The notes beneath the pieces were generated by a model. The model was not told where the DNA came from and made no database searches. It worked only from the letters and a program-made list of their open reading frames with translations. A stretch of DNA of 64,000 nucleotides from DATAXP01 sp963708675 (GTDB lineage: Bacteria > Planctomycetota > Planctomycetia > Pirellulales > PNKZ01): positions 620,001 through 684,000 of the forward strand of contig CAVPTO010000003.1 in NCBI GenBank assembly GCA_963708675.1, given 5' to 3'. The position numbers and the translations under genes were made by a program. Positions 23,205 through 32,541 of this stretch are shown piece after piece; within the stretch, counting starts at the first letter, position 1, and every line of letters starts with the position of its first letter.

Positions 23205-24458
23205 TTATTTCGCGCTCGTGAGAAGCACACAGTTCACGCCTCGGTCGTCGCGGGTGTAAAGACGTCCGTCGGACACGGCAAAACTGATGATCGTTGGGTT
23301 GCAAACTTTGCTACGCGCGAGCTCGCGATATTCGTCGGCAGACGTGTCGAGCAGAATCAAGTCGCCGTGGACGTCGTCGAGCATCAACAGCCTGTCGTCG
23401 CCCGTCCGCACCATGTTGAGCTGATACAGTCCGATTTTCGGTCGTTGCCATAGCTCAGTGCCCGTCTTCGCGTCGATGCACGAGAGCGCGATTTCGGCCT
23501 GCGGAATGAGCGTTGCATTGACGGCGTATAGCCTGCTGTTTGGGCCGACAGTGTTCTGGGTGAAGTAGGTGGTCAGCTTCGGATTACGCCATACCTCCTT
23601 CGGTTTGAGCTTGCCGTCGTGATCTTCCAACTTGAAGGCAAACGTTCCGGTGAACATCGAGCAAGCGACGATCACGTCACCGACCACGGTCGGCGGCGGC
23701 AGCGTGCCAAGGGCGAGGTCAGCCAGCGGAAACTCCCACAACGCGCTGCCGTCCTGCGGATCGACGCCAATCAAGCCGCGCGTCGAGGTGTAAATGATAT
23801 GCCGCACCGCTCCGCGGCCTTCGATCTTCGGAACAAACATGATGGGCGTCACCGACGTCGGCGGTTCACTGAGCGCCTTCCAAAGCACATCGCCGGTTTC
23901 GATATCGATTGCGGTGAGCGATGAACCACTTCCGCCGACGGCAAGGTAGATTCTGTTCCCCTCGATCAACGGACCCGACGAGGTGCCGAAGTTCATGATC
24001 GGCGCGTGGAACTGGTCGAGCAGATTCGTTTGCCACAACTGTTGGCCGGTCGCCGCGTCTAAACAGGTAAGCACGCCCGTGACACCCAGCGTATACACTC
24101 GGCCACGAACGATCGTCGGCGCTATGCGCGGGCCGTTTCCCACGTTGCTTTCGAACGCGGCGTGCGCGTAGGCGACGCGCCATTGTTGCTTGCCCGTGAC
24201 CGCATCAAAGGCGAGGACTTCCTCTTCGTTTTTGTCCTTCACCTTAGAGTGGACGAACAGGCGGCCGTCGGCGATCGTCGGGCTGCTATAGCCTTCGCCC
24301 AGATCGAGATGCCAGGCTTCTTCGAGCGGCGCGGTCCACGGGACCACGATTTCCGGCGTCGAGTTGTTACGATAAGGGCCGAACCGCTGCGGCCAGTCGG
24401 CGGCCATTGCGACAGACGCCGTAACGAAGAACAACGCGATTGAATGGATTCTGAGCAC
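23205..24458 (-). CDS. PQQ-like beta-propeller repeat protein
   Basis: An exported protein starting with LRIHSIALFFVTASVAMAADWPQRFGPYRNN, the usual planctomycete outer PQQ-propeller opening. Repeats show the blade signature (TIADGRLFVHSK...VLAFDAVTGKQQWR, VTGVLTCLDAATGQQLWQT, LTAIDIETGDVLWK, LIGVDPQDGSALWEF, LSCIDAKTGTELWQR). It lacks a clear cytochrome domain and the catalytic residues of PQQ alcohol dehydrogenases, so it is more likely a binding or scaffold propeller. The GTG at 24458 has AGGA upstream and gives a clean signal peptide; an ATG 69 bases further up adds a non-signal extension. It faces the plus-strand cytochrome/DUF1501/EF-hand operon. Confidence 0.85.
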   Translation of the reverse strand: MLRIHSIALFFVTASVAMAADWPQRFGPYRNNSTPEIVVPWTAPLEEAWHLDLGEGYSSPTIADGRLFVHSKVKDKNEEEVLAFDAVTGKQQWRVAYAHAAFESNVGNGPRIAPTIVRGRVYTLGVTGVLTCLDAATGQQLWQTNLLDQFHAPIMNFGTSSGPLIEGNRIYLAVGGSGSSLTAIDIETGDVLWKALSEPPTSVTPIMFVPKIEGRGAVRHIIYTSTRGLIGVDPQDGSALWEFPLADLALGTLPPPTVVGDVIVACSMFTGTFAFKLEDHDGKLKPKEVWRNPKLTTYFTQNTVGPNSRLYAVNATLIPQAEIALSCIDAKTGTELWQRPKIGLYQLNMVRTGDDRLLMLDDVHGDLILLDTSADEYRELARSKVCNPTIISFAVSDGRLYTRDDRGVNCVLLTSAK

Positions 24459-24631
24459 GATAGATCCTACTGGCCTCCAACCGCACCACGCGACAACGAA
24501 TCGCGTCGCACGTTCCGATCGAACCATCGTCGTTCATCGGTGGGCACTTCGCAACCAGAAGGGAGCGCAAGATGACCGGCACAAACCGATGCGTCTTCTT
24601 ACGCCGAAGCGAACCGGCGAGAGCTGCGCGG

Positions 24632-25036
24632 TCATTTGTCGACGAAATGCATGAACGCGCCCATCGAGCCGCAGAGCACCGTCCCCCAGGCCATATCGGC
24701 CAACGTCAAACGGACGCTCCAGCTCTCGAGAGTCGCCCGGTTCGTGAGGTCGTAAACGCCGTACAGGATAGCGCCGTACAGAGCTGCACGCCCGAACGCG
24801 TACCACAGACTCACGGCAGTGCCAGGCAGCGGTCTTGCAAAAAGCACGAGTCCCGCGGGAATGAGAATGTACACCACCACGGCCGCGCCCCATCGCGGCG
24901 CAAGAGCACCGTCTTGTCGCCGCGCTAACTCACCGAGTTCGCGGGCGTAGAAGTCCTTCATGATGACACCCAGCCATAACAAATCGACGACCAACAAAAC
25001 CGGCGTCACGATTAAAAACAGTTTCCAGGCTGGCAT
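24632..25036 (-). CDS. DUF2177 family membrane protein
   Basis: A 134-residue protein with four hydrophobic segments. The start LFLIVTPVLLVVDLLWLGVIMKDFY and the later AFGRAALYGAILYGVYDLTNRATLESWSVRLTLADMAWGTVLCG match DUF2177. Biochemical function is unknown. In many bacteria DUF2177 is encoded beside FAD amine-oxidase-like, DUF1365 and cyclopropane-synthase-like genes, as here. Its ATG is one base after the SRPBCC gene stop, so the two are translationally coupled. Confidence 0.85.
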   Translation of the reverse strand: MPAWKLFLIVTPVLLVVDLLWLGVIMKDFYARELGELARRQDGALAPRWGAAVVVYILIPAGLVLFARPLPGTAVSLWYAFGRAALYGAILYGVYDLTNRATLESWSVRLTLADMAWGTVLCGSMGAFMHFVDK

Positions 25037-25037
25037 G

Positions 25038-25598
25038 TTATTTTCCGTTCTCGACCCGTGAAGCGGAATCGGTTGGCTGCGGCGCATCGGGCAGGCCAAA
25101 CAACTCGGCAAGCCTGTCTCGACGGTATTGAAAGATCTTGTACAAGTCGCGGCGAACGAAAAGCATGTCGATCCAACGACCGCCGGCAACGCCATAGTGC
25201 ACCACATCGTGGCAGAGCGTACCGCCGAGAATTTCTTCAAACGTGTGCTCGTGACGCCACCAACGGTAAGGGCCGCGCACTTGCTCATCCACGAATCGAT
25301 ATGGCGGCTCCCAAGCGCTAATCCGACTTCGCCACTTCAACGGAATTCCATGCAGCCGCAGTCGGTAATCAATGAGCGTTCCGGAGGTGATGTCGATCGG
25401 CCGCGGTGTCAGCACTTCGAATCTCAGCCACGGTGGGGTGATGGCTTCGAGTTGAAACGCGTCGGCGAAGAAGGCGAAGACGCGGTCGCGCGATTGCGGC
25501 AAGAACTGCGTCGCATCCAGCCGCATGCCTTGCGAAGATCGGTGGATCTCGAGCGACGGTTGAGCGAGCGATGTATGCCCTGAGGTCGCTGAGATCAT
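25038..25598 (-). CDS. SRPBCC family protein
   Basis: A 186-residue START/Bet v1-like (SRPBCC) ligand-binding protein. After a variable head, the sequence ATQFLPQSRDRVFAFFADAFQLEAITPPWLRFEVLTP, IDYRLRLHGIPLKWRSRI and EQVRGPYRWWRHEHTFEEI is typical of the cyclase/dehydrase-like branch in lipid-modification loci. It probably binds a hydrophobic ligand. The ATG at 25598 lies 50 bases after the MerR-type regulator gene; upstream in-frame codons overlap that gene and look non-coding. Coupled to the DUF2177 gene downstream. Confidence 0.85.
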   Translation of the reverse strand: MISATSGHTSLAQPSLEIHRSSQGMRLDATQFLPQSRDRVFAFFADAFQLEAITPPWLRFEVLTPRPIDITSGTLIDYRLRLHGIPLKWRSRISAWEPPYRFVDEQVRGPYRWWRHEHTFEEILGGTLCHDVVHYGVAGGRWIDMLFVRRDLYKIFQYRRDRLAELFGLPDAPQPTDSASRVENGK

Positions 25599-25647
25599 TG
25601 TCAGAATCGCGAGTGGTTTATCTCTATCGGGCCTACCGACATCTAGC

Positions 25648-26598
25648 CTATCGACGGCCAACCTTCTTTGACTTCTTGACGCGCGCCGGTTGACGTTGCC
25701 GGCTCGATGAGGATCGTCTCGTGCGCTTCGAGCTTCGGATGAGCGTCGTGGCAAACGCTTCGAGGTGTTTCAAGGTGTCGCAATACGCGGAATAGGTGAG
25801 TTGTCGCCGCAACTCCTCGGTCAATGCCCGTCCCCCGACGACCAATGCCGTTTGCGACGTGGCGCAGGCCCGCGACAACCGGGCAAACTCCGTGACGAAA
25901 TCGACGCCGTCGGCAATGTGCGACACGCTGAGCCAGAACAGCCTTGGCCGCAATTCCTCAACGGCCTTGATGAGCGACGAGAACGGGATGGCGCTGCCCA
26001 GCGACGTGGCGTGAAAGCCTGCGTCGCGCAACAGAAGTTCCGCCATCGCTGACGGCAACGTGTACGAGTCACCCTCAATGGTCCCGCCGATGGCCGTCCA
26101 CGCGTGGTCGGGCGGCGATTGCATTCGACGCAATTCGTGAATGATCCGCATCACGATCTCGCAGCCGCGGCGCTCCTGATACACATCCGCTTCGTTGCAG
26201 GCCCAGCGCTCGCCAATCTCGCGGAAAGCACCGACAACGACCTCATCGCAGATCACGCTCATCGAGTGATTTGCCAGATAAAGATCGAATACAATCCGTC
26301 GCGCCAACTCTTCGTCGCCCGCGAGCAAGGCCTCGGCCAACCTTGGTCGCCCGCGGACTAAGCCCAACTCGGCCTTCTCGCTAGCTGCCGGCAGCCCGAG
26401 CACCTCGGGCGAAACCATCGGATGCTTCCTCTCGCGGACGAACCGCAGGAATTCAGCGGCCGGTAACTTTCGGTGGCCTCCGGCAGTCCGGACGGTCGCG
26501 ATCAGTCCTCGGTCGCACCACCGCTTGAGCGATGACTCGCTGACGCCGATCGCGCGAGCGGCTTGTCGTGGAGACACGAGTTCTGGGGAGGTTTGCAT
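25648..26598 (-). CDS. MerR-family regulator with degenerate B12-binding-type domain
   Basis: A 316-residue CarH/LitR-like regulator. The N-terminal MerR helix-turn-helix is SPRQAARAIGVSESSLKRWCDRGLI...TAGGHRKLPAAEFLRFV. The middle is the four-helix cap and the C-terminal half a Rossmann-like cobalamin-type domain (FHATSLGSAIPFSSLIKAVEEL...LVVGGRALTE), ending in a basic Arg/Ser/Lys tail. Cobalamin-dependent members have W...EH in the cap and an E-x-H-x-x-G loop. Here the cap reads W...ER and the loop GDSYTLP has Tyr in place of the axial-ligand His. Cobalamin binding is therefore doubtful. It probably regulates the divergent lipid operon and its own SRPBCC/DUF2177 operon. The residue comparison is from memory of the family. 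Confidence 0.85.
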   Translation of the reverse strand: MQTSPELVSPRQAARAIGVSESSLKRWCDRGLIATVRTAGGHRKLPAAEFLRFVRERKHPMVSPEVLGLPAASEKAELGLVRGRPRLAEALLAGDEELARRIVFDLYLANHSMSVICDEVVVGAFREIGERWACNEADVYQERRGCEIVMRIIHELRRMQSPPDHAWTAIGGTIEGDSYTLPSAMAELLLRDAGFHATSLGSAIPFSSLIKAVEELRPRLFWLSVSHIADGVDFVTEFARLSRACATSQTALVVGGRALTEELRRQLTYSAYCDTLKHLEAFATTLIRSSKRTRRSSSSRQRQPARVKKSKKVGRR

Positions 26599-26758
26599 AG
26601 CTGCTTCTATGAATGACTTGAACGAATTATTGTCTCGACCACGGAGAATGTCTACGACTTTCTACGATCTTTTAGGTTGCACTGCTGACAGTCCGGATTT
26701 ACGATGTGAACGATATGAACGAATTTATTGACGCGTGTCGCGTTCCAAGGCGAGCACG
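26599..26758. promoter_or_regulatory. Divergent promoter with duplicated operator-like boxes
   Basis: An AT-rich 160-base gap between the MerR-type gene and the FAD gene. Two directly repeated boxes are visible: one ends TGAACGAATTATTG (about 26619-26632), the other TGAACGAATTTATTG (about 26716-26730). Each is preceded 9-10 bases upstream by a second TGAA(T/C)GA half-unit. A further direct repeat TCTACGA occurs twice at about 26651-26669, 10-11 bases apart. One TGAACGA box lies next to each divergent gene, as expected for operators of the adjacent regulator. A MerR-type spaced -35/-10 was not assigned. Confidence 0.55.
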
Positions 26759-28068
26759 ATGAAGATTGCGATCATCGGCTCCGGCATCGCGGGACTCACG
26801 GCCGCGTATCGCTTGCACCCTCGCCACGACGTGACTGTCTTCGAGGCCGACGATCGTCTCGGCGGACATGCCCACAGCATCGAGATCGAAGCCGAGGGGC
26901 AGCCCGTGACGCTCGACACCGGCTTCATGGTTTTCAATGATCGCAACTATCCGAACTTCGTGCGATTGCTCGACGAGTTGGGCGTCGCCTCGCGGCCGAC
27001 ATTGATGAGCTTCAGCGTCAGCGATCCCTCCACGGGCCTTGAGTACAACGGACATTCGCTGGGCACGCTTTTTGCGCAGCGACATAATCTGTTGAGCCCC
27101 CGCTTCTACCGGATGCTCAGTGACATCTTCCGATTTAATCGCGAAGCTCGACGCCTCGCGGTCGACACTTGCGGGCACACCACGGTGGCCGAGTTTGTGT
27201 CGCGACGCCGGTACTCACGAGTCTTCACCGATTGCTATTTGCTTCCCATGGGTGCAGCCATCTGGTCGTGTCCTACCGGAACGTTCTCTCGGTTTCCGTT
27301 GCGCTTCGTCGCACAGTTTTTCAACAACCACGGGCTGCTGGACCTCGTCGGACGCCCGACCTGGCGCGTGATCGACGGCGGATCACAGATTTATGTGTGG
27401 GCGATTACGCGCGGCTTTCGCGACCGCATCCGTCTCAGCGCGCCGGTGGTCTCCGTTGGTCGAGATGTCGATCATGTCGCACTACGAGTGCGTGGCCGGC
27501 CGATCGAACGGTTCGACCACGTGATCTTCGCTTGCCACAGTGATCAGGCGTTGCAGATTCTCGGCCGGAATGCGACGGCGACCGAACGCGACGTGCTGTC
27601 CGCCCTTCCCTATCAGCGCAACACAGCCGTTCTGCACACCGACGTCTCGCTTCTGCCGCGATCGCGCCGGGCTTGGGCGAGTTGGAACGTGCGGCTCACG
27701 GGCGACGCGAAGGCCCCGACGGTCACGACCTACAACTTAAATCTCTTGCAAGGCATTCGTTCGAACAAAACGTACTGCGTGACGCTGAACGCTGACGCCG
27801 AAATCGCGCCGCGGCACGTCTTGAGGACAATGCAGTACGACCATCCCGTTTTCACGACTCGTCGTGACGCAGCCCAGGCTCGCCACGACGAACTCGTCAA
27901 CGCGAATCGCACCTCTTTTTGCGGCGCTATTGGCGCAACGGCTTCCACGAGGACGGCGTTGTGAGTGCGCTGGCCGTCGTTCGAGCCCTTGAAACGACAC
28001 CCTCGACCAATCGCGACGACGTCGCGCCCAAATGGGTTGTTCCTCGCAGCGCTGAGGTTGCGCCATGA
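26759..28068 (+). CDS. FAD-dependent amine-oxidase/desaturase-like protein (3'-end frameshift)
   Basis: A flavoprotein of the amine-oxidase/phytoene-desaturase fold. It begins MKIAIIGSGIAGLTAAYRL with an acidic FEADDRLGGHAHS, then LDTGFMVFNDRNYPNFVRLL. This is the FAD partner of DUF1365 and cyclopropane-synthase-like genes. The uncorrected frame stops at 27963 with a foreign tail (GATASTRTAL). Restoring one base near 27925-27928, in GGCGCTATTGG, gives the family ending FCGAYWRNGFHEDGVVSAL and a stop at 28066-28068 that overlaps the next ATG (ATGA), strong support for the correction. Related Rhodobacter proteins take part in desaturating methylated acyl chains on the way to furan fatty acids, so an acyl-chain oxidation role is likely. 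No experimental match is claimed. Confidence 0.87.
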
Positions 28069-28919
28069 ACGGTCCAAGCTGCCTGTACGAAGGAGAAGTG
28101 CGGCATCGCCGTTTCGCGCCATTGCGGCACGAGTTCCGCTATCGCTTGTTCATGCTCTACGTGGACCTCGACGAGCTGCCGCATCTTTTTCGAGGGCGAT
28201 GGCTGTGGTCGACGCGTCGCCCGAACATCGCCTGGTTTCGCCGTGCCGATTATTTGGGGTCGAATCGTCGTCCGCTGGCCGAATGCGTGCGAGATCTTGT
28301 GGCAGAGCGACTCGGCCGACGGCCAGGCGGCCCGGTTCGATTGCTCACGCACTTCCGTTACTTCGGCTTCGCCATGAACCCGATCAGCCTTTACTACTGC
28401 TTCGACGCCGACGATCGGCTCGACGCGGTCGTCGCCGAAGTAAGCAACACGCCATGGAACGAACGCCATTGCTATGTGCTTGATGCGTGTGAGCACGCGA
28501 CTACCGTGCGTGCGCAAGCGACCAAAACATTGCACGTATCGCCGTTTCTCGACATGGACTACGACTACGCGTTCGAATTAACCGAACCCGCCGCGTCGCT
28601 GCGAGTGCGGGTCGCTAACCATCGGCGAAGCGAGACATCGTTGCGACCGGTGTTCGACGCGGAATTAGAACTCGAGCGACGTCCGCTCAGCGGCCGAGCT
28701 TTGGCGCGCATGCTGTGGCGGTACCCGTTGATGACGGCCCGTGTGTTCCTGGGCATCTATTGGCAGGCCTTGCGACTGTGGATGAAGGGCGTGCCGTTCG
28801 TCCCGCATCCCGATCGCGACGCGAACTCCGGCTCGCCGACGACGCACCGGAGACAATCGGCAATTCTCGACGAGGTGGTCCACACCGAGAGTCCTTCTGC
28901 CCGTGAGGTTTCTGCATGA
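28065..28919 (+). CDS. DUF1365 family protein
   Basis: A complete 284-residue DUF1365 protein. Its family motifs are LYEGEVRHRRFAPLRHEFRYRLFMLYVDLDEL, VRLLTHFRYFGFAMNPISLYYCFD, EVSNTPWNERHCYVLD, KTLHVSPFLDMDYDYAFELTEP and a C-terminal WRYPLMTARVFLGIYWQALRLWMKGVPFVPHP. Function is unproven; it is nearly always encoded between a FAD oxidoreductase and a cyclopropane-synthase-like gene, as here. Both ends overlap neighbours by ATGA, so it belongs to a tightly coupled operon. A role in acyl-chain modification or membrane association of the partner enzymes is inferred. Confidence 0.92.
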   Translation: MNGPSCLYEGEVRHRRFAPLRHEFRYRLFMLYVDLDELPHLFRGRWLWSTRRPNIAWFRRADYLGSNRRPLAECVRDLVAERLGRRPGGPVRLLTHFRYFGFAMNPISLYYCFDADDRLDAVVAEVSNTPWNERHCYVLDACEHATTVRAQATKTLHVSPFLDMDYDYAFELTEPAASLRVRVANHRRSETSLRPVFDAELELERRPLSGRALARMLWRYPLMTARVFLGIYWQALRLWMKGVPFVPHPDRDANSGSPTTHRRQSAILDEVVHTESPSAREVSA

Positions 28920-30254
28920 TTTGTGCGGAAACGCGACAAACGTCCGCTTCGAGCGTCGTCAGTTTCATCGATCGATTGGCGCGGCGCATCGTCGCAAATC
29001 GGCTGTCGACGTTAAGCCGCGGCGAGATTCGTTTAAGTGACGCCGGCGGGGCTGCGACATTCGGCCAGCAAGCCGATCTCCAAGCGACGCTGCGCGTTCA
29101 TCGGTCGCGATTGTTTCGCCAGGCTGTCGTCGGCGGCACGCTTTCCGTGGCCGAAGCGTATGTGCGCGGCGACTGGGACTGCGACGATCTCACGGCCTTG
29201 TTTCGCATCTTCGTGCGTAACCGCGAATCGGCCGATCGTCTCGATCGCGGCGCCGCACGCATCGTGGGATTCGCGCATCAGTTGGTCCATCGGTTGCGAT
29301 CGAACTCGCGCTCCGGAAGTCGTCGCAACATTGCCGCCCATTACGACCTGGGGAACGAGTTCTACCGGCTTTGGCTCGACGACACGCTGGCCTACTCGAG
29401 CGGAATCTTCCCTTCGCCCGGCGCATCGCTCGAAGCCGCCTCGGTCGAGAAGTTCGATCGCGTTTGCCGCAAACTCGACTTGCGCGGGAGACGAACTGCT
29501 CGAAATCGGCACTGGTTGGGGCGGCTTCGCACTGCATGCGGCATCGAACTACGACTGTCGCGTGACGACGACCACCATCTCCGACCAACAGTACCAAACG
29601 GCGCAAGAGCGCATTGATGCGGCCGGAGTGGCCGACCGCGTCACGCTCTTGCGCCGCGATTATCGCGATCTGCGCGGCCAGTTCGACAAGCTGGCTTCGA
29701 TCGAAATGATCGAAGCAGTCGGTCGACGATATATCGACACGTTTTTTCGCCGTTGCAGCGAGTTGCTGCGCCCCGATGGCACGTTTGTCGTGCAAGCGAT
29801 CGTGATGCCCGACCGCGGATACGATCAGTATTTGAAGTCGGTCGACTTCATTCAGCGTTACGTATTTCCGGGCGGGTGCCTGCCTTCTGTCGCGACGATG
29901 CTTGCTTCCGTCGGACGAGTGACCGACTTTCGCTTCGTGCATGCCGAGGATTTCGCCCCTCATTACGCCGAGACGCTGCGGCATTGGCGACGATCGTTCT
30001 TTGCGAAGATCGACGAGGTGCGGAGGTTGGGCTACACGGAAGAGTTCATCCGCCTGTGGAACTACTATCTCTGCTATTGCGAAGCAGCGTTCGAAGAGCG
30101 GTACGTCGGCGTCGTGCAAATGCAGTTCGACAAGCCGGAGTGTCGCCGCGACCCACTCGAACTCACTCGTTGGGCGGCCAAGCCGCACCCCGAGGCGGCC
30201 ATCGAAACGTCTCGGAGTGCTCGAGGTCGTGTCTCCGCGCCGTGCGGAAGTTAG
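28916..30254 (+). CDS. Cyclopropane-fatty-acid-synthase-like methyltransferase (internal frameshift)
   Basis: A SAM-dependent methyltransferase that modifies unsaturated acyl chains of membrane phospholipids. The N-terminal part (QADLQATLRVHRSRLFRQAVVGGTLSVAEAYVRGDWDCDDL) and NIAAHYDLGNEFYRLWLD...MAYSSGIF-like segment (here LAYSSGIF) are clear. The frame breaks at about 29482-29488 in TTGCGCGGGAG. The next frame continues with the SAM site GDELLEIGTGWGGFALHAA, IEMIEAVGRRYIDTFF and the family end FIRLWNYYLCYCEAAFEERYVGVVQMQF. Inserting one GC dinucleotide restores LRAGDELLE. It lies third in the lipid operon, with its ATG overlapping the DUF1365 stop. Confidence 0.88.
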
Positions 30255-30263
30255 CGAATCGCC

Positions 30264-31052
30264 GTGTCCCCGCTTTTTGAAACGCTGCTCACGACCGGGA
30301 TCGTCACGTCGAGCGCGTTGGTGTTGTTGTGGCTCGTCGCGACGTCGCGTCGTGATGTCAGCATCGTCGATGTGTACTGGGGAACAGGCTTCGCGATTAT
30401 CGCGTGGATCGCGATCGGCCTGAATCGGCCAGTGTTGTTGCGTCCGTTACTGCTCGCGACGTTGACGACCGTTTGGGCAGCGCGGTTGTCGGTTCATCTC
30501 TGGCGACGGAAACGAGGCAGCAGCGAGGACCATCGCTATGCGGCGATGCGACAACACCACGGTCGACGGTTCTGGTGGATCAGCTTTTTCACGGTCTTCG
30601 TGCTGCAAGCGGCAATCCTGTGGTTCGTATCGTTGCCACTGCAAGTTGCCGCCGTGTACGGATCGAGCGCGCCGTTGGGAATGCTCGACGTGTTGGGCGT
30701 CGTCATCTGGATCATTGGGTTCGTCTTCGAAGCCGTCGGCGACCGGCAACTCGCGCGGTTTCAAGCCAACGCGCGAAACGAGAGGCGCGTGCTCGACCAA
30801 GGACTATGGCGTTACACGCGCCATCCCAATTACTTCGGCGACTTTTGCGTGTGGTGGGGCCTGTACGCCATCGCGGCGGCGGGTGGCGCTGGATGGACGG
30901 TCGCAAGCCCGCTTTTGATGTCGCTGTTGTTGATGAAGGTCTCGGGCGTCACGCTTCTCGAACAAACTATCACCGGCCGGCGTCCCGACTACGCCGCGTA
31001 CCAAGCGCGAACGAACGCCTTCTTTCCGGGCCGGCCGAAGCCCTCCCGCTGA
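30264..31052 (+). CDS. DUF1295 family steroid-reductase-like membrane protein
   Basis: A 262-residue polytopic membrane protein of the DUF1295/steroid 5-alpha-reductase/ICMT fold. Visible signatures are SRRDVSIVDVYWGTGFAIIAW, RRFWWISFFTVFVLQAAILWFVSLP and the C-terminal substrate/cofactor loop LDQGLWRYTRHPNYFGDFCVWWGLYA, ending LLEQTITGRRPDYAAYQARTNAFFPGRPK. Family members reduce double bonds or methylate lipids at the membrane. It starts at GTG 30264, ten bases after the methyltransferase stop, as the last gene of the lipid operon. Its 3' end faces the convergent serine hydrolase gene at 22 bases. Confidence 0.9.
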   Translation: MSPLFETLLTTGIVTSSALVLLWLVATSRRDVSIVDVYWGTGFAIIAWIAIGLNRPVLLRPLLLATLTTVWAARLSVHLWRRKRGSSEDHRYAAMRQHHGRRFWWISFFTVFVLQAAILWFVSLPLQVAAVYGSSAPLGMLDVLGVVIWIIGFVFEAVGDRQLARFQANARNERRVLDQGLWRYTRHPNYFGDFCVWWGLYAIAAAGGAGWTVASPLLMSLLLMKVSGVTLLEQTITGRRPDYAAYQARTNAFFPGRPKPSR

Positions 31053-31074
31053 AGACGGCGCGAAGGCCACACAA

Positions 31075-32541
31075 CTACTCGGTCTTACCCGTCAGCCGAA
31101 GCTCTTTCGTCGCGCCGAAGCCGAGGTTCGGCTTTGTCGTGCAGTGCAACTCATCGCCTGAACCCTTCAAGGTCACGCTGACCGTGAACGGTGTCTCGTA
31201 AAAACAAAGCTTCGCATTGAATGTGTCGCTCTCCGACCAGGCGCCGCTCGCGGCAACGGGCTGCTCGGGCAAATTGATCCACGCGAACTTGCCTTTCTGC
31301 CACTCATCGCGACCACAGACGATGCGTTGATCGGCACCCGCAATGCGCGCGACGAGCGTCGCTGGGCCGTCCTTGCCGTCGTGCTCGAGCATGATCGATT
31401 CCAACTGATGATCATTCGCCGCAAACAGGAACCGCTTGCCGACCCAACTGCCGGGCGTCCCCGTGCCTTCGGCCGGTTGCAAGGACAAACTCTTCAAGGC
31501 AACACGAAGTTTGCCAACAGCGTCGTCGTTGGGCGGCAGCGATGACGACTTCATGGCCGGCAATAGCTTTTCCCAAACCAAATCCAGCACGCCTTGCATG
31601 TCTTTCAGTCCGCTCGTGATGGCAATCACGGCGTCCTGTTCCGGAAGCACGACGCAGAACTGACCGAACGCGCCGTCGCCTCGGTACGCGCCGTGGCGGC
31701 AGCGCCAAAACTGATAGCCATAGCCTTGAGCCCAATCGCTTTTCGGGTCGCTGCCATTCGATGTCTGACGCGCGGTGGCCGCGTCGATCCAGGCCTCTGG
31801 CACAAGCTGCTTCCCCTGCCACTTGCCCTTTTGTAGGTACAGTTGGCCGAAACGAGCGATGTCTTCGGTGCGAATGCTAAGACCGTAGCCGCCCGTCGAC
31901 ACGCCTTGCGGACTCATTTCCCAAGTCGGATGCTCGATGCCCAGCGGATCGAACAAGCGGGGGCCGAGATAATCGAGCACGGTCATGCCTGTGGCCTTCT
32001 GCACGATGGCCGACACCATGTACGTGGCCGACGTGTTGTACAGAAAATGTGTACCCGGCTTGAACGGCACGGGATGCGCCAGAAACTCTTTGGTCCACAC
32101 CTGGTCCGGTTCGCGCGCTGGTTGCGTCTCCTGCCCCGTCGACATCCGCAGCAGATCGCTGATGCGCATCGCCTTGAGATTCTTGCTCGGGTCGTCGGGC
32201 GCGTCGTCGGGGAAAAACTTCAACACCTCGTCGTCGACACTGAGCTTTCCTTCACCAATGGCAATGCCGACGGCCGTTGAGGTGAAGCTTTTGCTCAGCG
32301 AATACAACGAGTGACGCGATGCCGCGTCGTACGGCGACCACCATCCTTCGGCCACGACGTGCCCGTGGCGCAGCAGCATGAAGCTGTGCAGCGAATCGAG
32401 GTTCTTGTCCGCCGCCTCGATAAACGCCAAGACCTCCGACGCGGAAACTCCCTGAGCCTCCGAACTGCTGCGCGGCAGCTCGGCCCCCAAGCCAATGGTT
32501 GTGCCAACGAGAAGTATCACAACAGCGCTGACGGCTTTCAC
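31075..32541 (-). CDS. Exported beta-lactamase-fold serine hydrolase
   Basis: A 488-residue serine hydrolase of the class C beta-lactamase/esterase fold. The signal peptide is AVSAVVILLVGTTIGLGAE. The active-site SxxK is SLSKS (YSLSKSFTSTAVG), and the YxN motif is YNTSATYMVSAI. A further domain of about 130 residues follows SGLKDMQGVLDLVWEKLLPAM, as in many planctomycete members. Natural substrates are unknown; cleavage of D-amino-acid peptides, esters or beta-lactams is possible. Complete gene, convergent with the lipid operon and divergent from the GGDEF-EAL gene. Confidence 0.88.
   Translation of the reverse strand: MKAVSAVVILLVGTTIGLGAELPRSSSEAQGVSASEVLAFIEAADKNLDSLHSFMLLRHGHVVAEGWWSPYDAASRHSLYSLSKSFTSTAVGIAIGEGKLSVDDEVLKFFPDDAPDDPSKNLKAMRISDLLRMSTGQETQPAREPDQVWTKEFLAHPVPFKPGTHFLYNTSATYMVSAIVQKATGMTVLDYLGPRLFDPLGIEHPTWEMSPQGVSTGGYGLSIRTEDIARFGQLYLQKGKWQGKQLVPEAWIDAATARQTSNGSDPKSDWAQGYGYQFWRCRHGAYRGDGAFGQFCVVLPEQDAVIAITSGLKDMQGVLDLVWEKLLPAMKSSSLPPNDDAVGKLRVALKSLSLQPAEGTGTPGSWVGKRFLFAANDHQLESIMLEHDGKDGPATLVARIAGADQRIVCGRDEWQKGKFAWINLPEQPVAASGAWSESDTFNAKLCFYETPFTVSVTLKGSGDELHCTTKPNLGFGATKELRLTGKTE

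Noticed and set aside
27925..27970. Programmed ribosomal frameshifting in the FAD gene
   Set aside because: No slippery heptamer or downstream structure is evident, and the same 11-base context also breaks thrS, which favours a sequencing artefact.
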